A DNA stretch of 64,000 bases from contig OX578148.1 of NCBI GenBank assembly GCA_951213105.1, forward strand, positions 143,908,043 through 143,972,042, in the 5' to 3' direction. The first letter of the stretch is position 1. The number at the start of each line of letters is the position of its first letter. Below the pieces are notes generated by a model. That model was not told the DNA's origin. It worked only from the letters and a program-made list of their open reading frames with translations, and ran no database searches. Positions 56,526-64,000 of this stretch are shown here, in pieces. The position numbers were made by a program, and so were the translations under genes. Origin of the DNA: Amaurobius ferox (lineage: Eukaryota; Arthropoda; Arachnida; Araneae; Amaurobiidae).

Positions 56526-57285
56526 AGAACGGCCAGTCCTAGAGTAATGGAGTTAGTCTCATTCTTTTTGTTGTCAAAAATAACGTATAAAATAGGAATT
56601 TAATTGATATAATTGAGCACACGTAGTCTTTTATTTTTATATTTATCGATTTTTGCGAGCCATTTCGCAAAAATAGCCCGTTCCTTTTTCCCGAATCGTA
56701 CTAGAATAACCTACAAATGATTTATATACCAAATTTTGTTAAATTTGGTATATAAATCACTTGTAGGTTATTGAAATATTATACACCAAATTTTGTTAAA
56801 TTTGTTCCATTAGTTTTTAGCTAAAGTGGATAAAGGCAATTTCTGCCGGCCATTTCGCAAAGAAGGCATATTCTTATGAATGCATACGAAGGCATGCATA
56901 CGAATCGTACTATAATCTAATGAACATCAGGGTTTCCCACAAAAAACATACCTACCAAATTTTATGAAATTCGGTCCATCAGTTTTTCAGTTAGAGTGAA
57001 TGCAATATCCTCACAGACACACAGAAACACATACAGATACACCCTTACACACACAGGCGCCTTCCTAAAAATAGTTTTTTCGTATTCTAGAAGTCCCAAA
57101 ACGTGTAGATCCTTCGAAAATTCGAGTTCCGATCTTCGGCACGATTCCAATACTTTGAATACATACACACACACACATATATTATCTGTGTGTGTGTGTA
57201 TGTATTTCATCTGTGTGTGTGTGTATGTATGTGTTTAGATACACATATATTATATGTGTATCTAAATTTCGTGCCTACGCAATTA
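56526..57285. repeat. Interspersed repeat with hairpins and CA/GT tracts
   Basis: This contains repeated phrases 'ccaaattttgttaaatttg' and 'ggccatttcgcaaa', a near-perfect palindrome (56,705-56,772), a CA/GT hairpin near 57,155-57,225 and a small palindrome at 57,234-57,267. The layout (element text, CA-rich stretch, CGAAAATTCGAGTTCCGATC, CAATACTTTG) parallels family A and suggests a related family. Frames across the CA repeats are artefacts. Confidence 0.5.
56705..56772. other. 32 bp stem palindrome
   Basis: AATAACCTACAAATGATTTA.. (56,705-56,736) is followed after TGTT by its reverse complement (56,741-56,772) with a single mismatch. Confidence 0.9.
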
Positions 57286-57289
57286 CAAT

Positions 57290-57670
57290 AGTTGTGATTT
57301 TAAATGATCCCTAAACTTTTATTATTTCTTCAACGAAGTCTAATTTTAACTTATGCAGAATACAAATATCTCAAGCGATTGTATGGTGAGTTACATAATT
57401 GCTGAATTTTTTTCACACAAAATGATTTAGCTCTGGAGTCTGGAAAACAAGTTATATGAATTCATTAATTTTGCATAGAGAATCAGATGATTTGTATTTC
57501 GATACAGTTTTAAATATTTAAGTATAATAAATTACTGTAGTACTGTGATAATGTAAAAGATATCACCACTGAATGTATCACAATTTAGAAATTTTTAAAT
57601 GAAATTGCATTTCAGTTGGAAAGTGTTTCATAATCAATGATTATGCATGATTGATCTTTCTTGGTTTTAT
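57290..57670. mobile_element. Family F copy 5, diverged arm fragment
   Basis: It matches the outer third of an F arm with many substitutions, ending at the terminus GCATGATTGATCTTTCTTGG near 57,664. It is older than neighbouring copy 6. Confidence 0.6.
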
Positions 57671-57814
57671 ATACATTGTAGTTGAAGAAATATTTAATGT
57701 TAAAGACAAAATATTTGAGATGCGAGTTCGAGTTGTGGATAGACTAACAATAGCAAGACCACGAATTTTAGCAGACCATTTAGCAGATTTCCATGCCTGA
57801 ATTTTTGCAAGAAG

Positions 57815-59205
57815 GGGCCCTTTTTAACACTTTACAACAAAGTTGAAAAGTGTTTATGACTTTGTTCATTCTATCTGTCTGTCTGTCTGTCCGTTAGCAC
57901 GATTACTGCCGTAAAAATGACTTAATCAAAATGAAATTTTAGTACGTTGTTCAGACGGTCTGTAGGACCTATGGGAATATAAATGAATAATATCACCCAA
58001 TGAATTTTGGATTAAACCCGGATTGAAAAAATGAAATACATTGAGCCCTATGGGACCTAATTTTTCAAACATTTTTTAAGCGGATTTAAAATTCACAAAT
58101 TGCTTCGAAAATTTTAGGTAATATTCAAATTGTTCCATAAAATAGATAAAAAAAAATTCAGCGAAATATATTCAGTAGTTTTATAAAAAAAATGTTTAAT
58201 AATTACACCTCTTATATGAAACGATCACGTGACCATGATATGAAAAGATCACATGACCCACTTCAAAATAATATATGACATCCATCTTGTTTCAAAATCG
58301 TGATTTTTTAAGTTCTTTTTAATTCATATTGAGTGTTGTATCCGTCCTAAAGCTACTTTATTTTTGCTTAAATTCTGTGCATCTACATACTGAAACAACG
58401 TAAATACAATATATTTGAGTTTAAATGATTTTCCAAATTTGATTATTTCTACAACGAAGCCTATTTTTAACTTATGTAAAATGTAAACAGCAAAATATGT
58501 AGAATGAGTTGTATTAAAATTGCTGTATTTCTTTAACACAAAATAAATTAGCCCATGGAGTCTGCATGGCTGATATGAATGAAATATTCATTGATTTTAT
58601 AAAGAGAAGGACGATTTTTTTCGATGAAGTTTTAAGCATAGAGTTTAATTACTTGTAGTTCCATGGTCTTAATTTCTAAATAAAATAAATTATTATAGTA
58701 TTGTGATGAATGAAATGAATGGGAGAAAGTTATGAATGAAATGAATGGGAGAAAGTTATGAATGAAATGAATGGGAGAAAGTTATGAATGAAATGAATGG
58801 GAGAAAGTTATGAATGAAATGCTGTTTTTATAGAGAGATCCAGGCGTGTTATTTTTTCTATGACGTCATTTGAATGAATTTCAGTTGTTTTCGATGAAGT
58901 TTTCAAATATAATAAATTATCGTAGTATTATGATAGTTTTAAAAATATTACCGTGGAATGTATCGCATTTTAGAGATATTTAAACCAGGCAATTTATATT
59001 TCAATTCCGTCATTTGAATGAAGTTCATTTTTGTCAATGAAAGTTTAAGTTTTCAAATATAATAAATTAATGTAGTATTGTGGTAAGTTTTAAAATATTA
59101 CCGAGGTATGTATTGCACATTTTAGACTTGTTTAAATAAAATTGCATTGAAGTTGGAAAGTGTTTCATAATCAATGCTTTAAGCATGATTGATCTTTCTT
59201 GTTTT
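57815..59205. mobile_element. Family F copy 6, complete right arm
   Basis: It runs from the inner AACACTTTACAACAAAGTTG block (57,828) to the outer terminus GCATGATTGATCTTTCTTGT (59,186-59,205), about 1.39 kb. It includes the CRE octamer at 58,861-58,868 and an inverted TATA-like TTTTTATAG at 58,827. This is the most complete single arm in the window and the best reference for the family. No opposite arm or transposase is attached. Confidence 0.75.
58708..58815. repeat. 26 bp tandem repeat inside F copy 6
   Basis: The unit GAATGAAATGAATGGGAGAA plus AGTTAT is repeated four times, expanding a single unit found in other F arms. Confidence 0.88.
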
Positions 59206-60629
59206 AATTTCCATGTAGTTTTTGAGATATTTTCCTTTTCATGCACTTCTGAAGTGAACTTTTCTACCTCTTTTTTTCGTATCCCCCATTCTAATGATTT
59301 CTCTGTCTTTTATCGTAAAAACTATAACATAAAAAAATGTGAAATTGGGTACATTTATAGAAAAATAATAGGGTAACATGATGAAATAAACTGTTCATCG
59401 ATTTCAACTTTAGTTTGGCATGACCAAGGAATTCAGTTTTTGGATTCCCTGGGCTGGGATAGAAAATATATTTTTGAAAGAAATATTTTTAGGAAAGATA
59501 GATATGAAGCGAGTAGGAGGCGAAGCGAGCAGGGGCGAAAGAAAAAAAAAATGACGCCATCGGAATAGGTTTGCTCAGCGAAAACTCATTGAAGATCTAA
59601 AATATCTTGGTTGCGATGGGAAAGTTATAGGTGATCGAAATTTCATTAAATTGTTGCAACGCCTTTAAAAACGTAACTTCAAGAGAGACTCACTTCAAAA
59701 ACGGGTTTCAGATACGGGTTGAGCATGATTCAATTGAGTCTTTTTCAGCTCTCTGAGGTGCATTGGGAGGCGCATTTGGATACGGTATCGCAATGATTCA
59801 ATTGAGGAACTAAACAGTGCTGCCATTTTTTCGGAAATGAATATTAGTTTAGTGTTGAATTATTTCAATTTAATAAATGTTTCTAAACTACACATTTTCT
59901 GGAACCGTGACGAACGAGTTACTAATCAATTGATGTTCGATTGTTTTCTGCGTAGACTGACTTGTGTCTCGAGCCGAAAACGCGATGGCACGGTAACCTC
60001 TTGAGCAGAAGCACTTTCGAACGCCCTCCGTTCCACTTGTTGGGTTGAACGTGCCGCTCAGGTGTCACGGTCAGGGTTGATCGACCCCACACTCTTTCTC
60101 TCTCGAAAATGGGTCATTGTGTCGGCTTCTCCCGGATGGCAAGATCCTGATCGGTTCCAAGCAACGTATCACCAAAAATCGTGAAATCTACAAATCCTGA
60201 TGCAACATTTGTTGTTGCTTCCCTGCCATCAATCAATGTATAAATATATTTCCAAGAATCAATCTGGGTCGCTCAATTGAAAAAGAATACAAATTTAACA
60301 TTGCTTCCTTCTATCTCAAAATTCATGTTTTAAACAATGGAAAATTGATTTTATATAAATTAGTTTCAGCTGAATTCTTTTTTTTTATGTTTTAATAATG
60401 CAAGCATTTAAAATACTTCAATTTATTTTGATACAATATATTGAAATCGTTAAAGATTAACTGGAATACATGTTAAAAATTAAACTTTAAAATAGTTAAA
60501 TATTGTTTAATGTGTATGTAAACATGTTATGTATACCTACTCAGTATTTACATAATAAATATACAAACACTGGACTGAAGATTGTCGATTAACTGTTTTG
60601 TTTACTATTGGACACTGTCGATCCATTAT
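59206..60629. other. Unassigned sequence
   Basis: No gene recognised. 59,940-60,200 is GC-richer and may be part of an unrecognised retroelement LTR, but there is no second copy in the window. Confidence 0.35.
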
Positions 60630-61685
60630 CTGTAACTTTCTCATATTCAATCACACTGCAGATCCATTATCTGTAACTTTCTCAAATTCAATCACACTGC
60701 AGATTAATTATCTGTAACTTTCTCATATTCATCTGCTATCTTTAGCTTCTCATATTCATTCACACTGCAGATCCATTATCTGTAACACTTCTCAAATTCA
60801 ATCACACTGCAGATCCATCATCTGTAACTTTCTCAAATTCAATCACACTGCAGATTAATTATCTGTAACTTTCTCATATTCATCTGCTATCTTTAGCTTC
60901 TCATATTCATTCACACTGCAGATCCATTATCTGTAACACTTCTCAAATTCAATCACACTGCAGATCCATCATCTGTAACTTTCTCAAATTCAATCACACT
61001 GCAGATTAATTATCTGTAACTTTCTCATATTCATCTGCTATCTTTAGCTTCTCATATTCATTCACACTGCAGATCCATTATCTGTAACACTTCTCAAATT
61101 CAATCACACTGCAGATCCATCATCTGTAACTTTCTCAAATTCAATCACACAGCAAATCCATTATCTATGACTTTCTCATATTCAAGTCAATCACACTGCA
61201 AATCAATTACCTGTAACCTTCTCAAATTCAACCACACTGCAGATCTATTAGTTGTAACTTTCTCAAATTCAATCACACTGCAGATCCAATATCTGTAACT
61301 TTCTCAAATTCAACCATATTGCAAATCCATTATCTATGACTTTTTCATATTCAATCACACTGCAGATCCATTATCTGTAACTTTCTCAAATTCAATCACA
61401 CTGCAGATCCAATATTTGTAACTTTCTCATATTCAGTCACACTGCAGATTCATTACCTGTGACTTTCCCATATTCAATCACACTGCAGATCCATTATCTG
61501 TAACTTCCTCAAATTCAATCACACTGCAGATCCATTATATGCAACTTTCTCATATTTAATCACACTCCAGATCCATTATCTGTAACTTTTTCATATTCAA
61601 TCACACTGTAGATCCATAATCTGTAACTTTCTCATATTCAATCACACTTCAGATCCATTATTTGTAACTTTCTCAAAATCCTGCT
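60630..61685. repeat. ~41 bp satellite with 151 bp higher-order repeat
   Basis: About 25 monomers of the type CACTGCAGATCCATTATCTG..TAACTTTCTCAAATTCAATCA are present, most with a CTGCAG site. Between about 60,699 and 61,150 four variant monomers, one shortened to CTGCTATCTTTAGCTTCTCA, repeat as a 151 bp block three times (starts 60,699, 60,850 and 61,001). The outer monomers are more variable. Confidence 0.9.
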
Positions 61686-61906
61686 GCTAAATAGCAGTAG
61701 ATATTTTGTTTTACTCCTTTTTGGGAAAAGCACACGAAAAGAATACATTAGCAACTGAAGTTTGAATTATCTACGTATATATTGTTTGGGACTAGAACAA
61801 ATTCTTCCCAGTGGCTCGGCTCCTAAATAAGCTGCCACTAAAAATAATATGAACACCGAAACCCATTTTGACCCCTCATGAAAACGCGAAGGAAAAAGCC
61901 ACGTGC

Positions 61907-62155
61907 ATGATACGTAATTACACAGAAATGTATTCCCCAGCAAGGATTGGCCAGGAATTAGTGAAGACATGCTTTAAGAGTGTGCGCAGCGGTCTTAAAG
62001 TAGTCCGGACCTCAATTAGTTCGAAGAACATTGGAGAAGTTAAAAACGCACAAAAAGCCTCCCGTCGCATGGGGAGGGGCTTCAATTGGCAGAAGAGCTC
62101 CAGCGTTAGCGGGGTCCGCTTGCCTGCTAGCATCCTGATAAAAGACATGCCTTAG
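61907..62155 (+). other. Unidentified small open frame
   Basis: An 83-codon frame from the first ATG (61,907) to TAG (62,153-62,155) encodes a basic peptide beginning MIRNYTEMYSPARIGQ and ending ASILIKDMP. An ATAATAAAATG just after the stop contains an AATAAA. GC is higher than its flanks. A 76-codon minus-strand frame (61,918-62,148) covers the same bases, and I cannot tell which, if either, is coding. No domain recognised. It could be a terminal exon, a repeat fragment or chance. Confidence 0.25.
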
Positions 62156-62160
62156 ATAAT

Positions 62161-63364
62161 AAAATGTATAATTAATCAACGGATAGGTTTATGAAATTGT
62201 CTTTTTTCTGGAGGAATCTGTTGTACTTTAAAAAAAATGAACGATGGATGGCAAGTCAATTTCGGTATATCGTAATATAAAAATCGAAGAGTTTTAAAAC
62301 GCACGAAAAGTATATATTTTTTTTAAAATTCACTCAAAATCGTCTAATAATCGTATGGATTCCAGTCACAGTTTGTTTGAAAGATAATTTTTCGATCTTT
62401 TTGATCATGTCAATATGAAAACTTGATCGTATCAATATGGAAAGTTGATCGTATCAAGATGGGTTTTGTGCGAATATCGGTCAAAATCGTTGTGAATCGG
62501 GATGAAACTTAAAAAAGTAACTAAAAACTAATTCGAAATTTAAGAAAAAATAACTCCGAGGAGCACCTAATCGGGTCCTGAAGTACCTGTGTACCCAATT
62601 TCATGGTCGTACGACGCTTACATTTTCCGTTACAGACTGCAGGCACACACAAACACAGAGATATTCGTTAAGTAAGATGGTGAAAGATAAGGATTGGATA
62701 TTTAAGAATTTAGAATTTTATCTTACAGAACTAACAATTCACAATATTAACTAACTTTTTCAGTTGTCAAGATTGCGTGCTGATATTAAGAAAATGTACA
62801 CCATCCTAAAATTCGAAAAACCCGACAATAGATGGCACCACTACACACATCTCACGAAATCCTTAAGGTGCACTTAGGTCAGCTGTTATCTCCAAATAAA
62901 ATGGGATTACTGGAATATTTGATAGAATTTAGCATAAGTAGCACTACACACGAAACTTGAAATTTTTGAAGTGTATAACATCCATCAATATTAATGTCTA
63001 TCGAAATAATATATCTATATTAAGAAGGATCGTATTTTCTAGAAAGTGCAAAGCAGAACGCCAGAAATGTAGACAAGAGGGAGGAATGCTTTAAGCCAAT
63101 CAAGTGGCCACTCGAGCCGAACTGCAGTAGGAAATGAAATGTCGCGCAACCTTAACGATTGTTCCGAATAAGTAACAAGACAGGGTTAGGATAAGAGTAA
63201 ACTTGATATATTGGATTTATATGTAATGAAAATACTTACCCTGTTAAACCAGATGCACTTACCAACCAGTGAATTAGAAACCCAGGTTCAATATTTTATG
63301 GGTCCAAATTACAGCCCGTATGCGGATCGACATGGATTTTACAAGGTGCTGGAGTGCATTTAAA
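62161..63364. other. Unassigned AT-rich sequence
   Basis: A stretch near 62,575-62,665 (ACCCAATTTCATGGTCGTAC, then a CA-rich run) resembles the conserved part of family A-type repeats. No gene recognised. Confidence 0.35.
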
Positions 63365-64000
63365 TCAAGAAAGTAGAAGCAGATCGCAAGCTCCTGTACG
63401 TCTTTCCCAACGTTCTCGATAAAGTTTAAATTTGATATCAGTCGCGCTCCGTGAACCGCTGTTGCACGGTTCCTGCGCGGCAGATGCTAGAATGTGCTGT
63501 AAAAGTGCAACCCGACTTTCCTGAAGCATCAGGTACCAAATGAACAGAACATGCCTTATACCATGATGCCGCCACCACAACCTTAACTGTAGAAACAAGG
63601 CAGGGTGGATTCGTGGCTTTCTCCGCCTGCCATCGATACAAAACAAGGATTTCCGCAACCCAGACCCGAGGACTGGCCAGAGAGGCTGAACATCTCAATC
63701 TCGGGCTGGGAAAATGTATCGATCCACAGCAAGAAACAAGAACAACGAGCGCACCGAGCCGAACAGAAAAAATCGCCGACTCCACCATGCCACACGCGAA
63801 CCACCCGGGACACACAAGGGGACAACAGACCATTGCCCATCAGGCGAGGCTAACCGCCACTAGTCCCAGCAAGGAACGCCGACGGTGACGACCGAAACCC
63901 CCACCCAATAGATCAGGGACCCGCCCGCAAAGGGACCATTCAGACAACAGGCTCTACCACGGAACGGCGACGCCCCCACACGCACAGAAATTTACTATAT
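63365..64000. other. GC-rich segment of unknown nature
   Basis: Composition changes sharply to GC-rich. Frames of 80-130 codons overlap on both strands, including plus-strand 63,605-63,853 (contains RLNISISGWENVSIH). Those frames begin at non-ATG codons or lack context, and I recognise no domain. It may be the start of another retroelement or a CpG-rich gene region cut by the window edge. Confidence 0.35.

Noticed and set aside
56996..57238. Frames of 80-82 aa on both strands around the CA repeats
   Set aside because: They are artefacts of CA/GT microsatellites within a dispersed repeat.
60630..61685. CRISPR-like array
   Set aside because: Monomers are continuous and variable with no spacers; it is satellite DNA.

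Overview
The window is a eukaryotic nuclear sequence made almost entirely of repeats. It is AT-rich, full of microsatellites and decayed transposons, and has no operon-like gene packing. The mixture of Jockey-type non-LTR elements, Tc1-like and hAT DNA transposons, a Ty3/gypsy remnant and tRNA/5S-derived SINEs fits an arthropod, and I favour a chelicerate such as a spider. That assignment is inference: no host gene here identifies the species. I found no intact protein-coding gene, no CRISPR array and no bacterial feature. Most open frames are fortuitous or lie inside repeats, and many have no ATG.

Layout. 1-6.6 kb: a tRNA-derived SINE, then a long-inverted-repeat element (family F) whose loop holds a ruined Tc1-like transposase, then a second interspersed family (G). 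6.6-13.5 kb: a ~1.05 kb repeat family (A), a degenerate satellite, a partial F element split by a 323 bp retroelement, another A copy, a small (CAA)n-tailed SINE and a 23 bp minisatellite. 14.3-16.3 kb: a 2 kb DNA transposon with perfect 15 bp terminal repeats and a 6 bp target duplication. 18-20.5 kb: a SINE inside inverted repeats, a reduced F element, two tandem arrays and an inverted G copy. 21-24.4 kb: an unidentified open frame, a 134 bp minisatellite and a Tc1-like element with its TIRs. 26-32.7 kb: a truncated Penelope-related reverse transcriptase between two (TA)n tracts, then a nearly full-length but frame-broken Jockey-type retrotransposon.

34.6-43.6 kb: a 58 bp satellite, two A copies, then two gypsy-type LTRs around gag and integrase remnants. 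Between the LTRs lies a cluster in which an almost complete 5S rRNA sequence is joined directly to a tRNA-derived SINE. 44-53 kb: a MITE, a GC-rich patch with four E-boxes, a decayed hAT element, a 63 bp minisatellite, another SINE and a tandemly triplicated reverse transcriptase fragment. At 53.3 kb a 70 bp minus-strand segment with strong splice sites on both sides is the best host-exon candidate. 53.4-59.2 kb: three more F elements, one a giant palindrome interrupted by a 5'-truncated LINE with a 13 bp target duplication. 60.6-61.7 kb: a ~41 bp satellite with a 151 bp higher-order repeat. The last 640 bp are GC-rich and unidentified.

Two themes recur. Several families share parts: the SINEs share (CAA)n tails, and A and F share a short core. 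There are also many local inverted duplications (hairpins near 16.1, 20.1, 30.3, 35.8 and 56.7 kb) that look like template-switch products.
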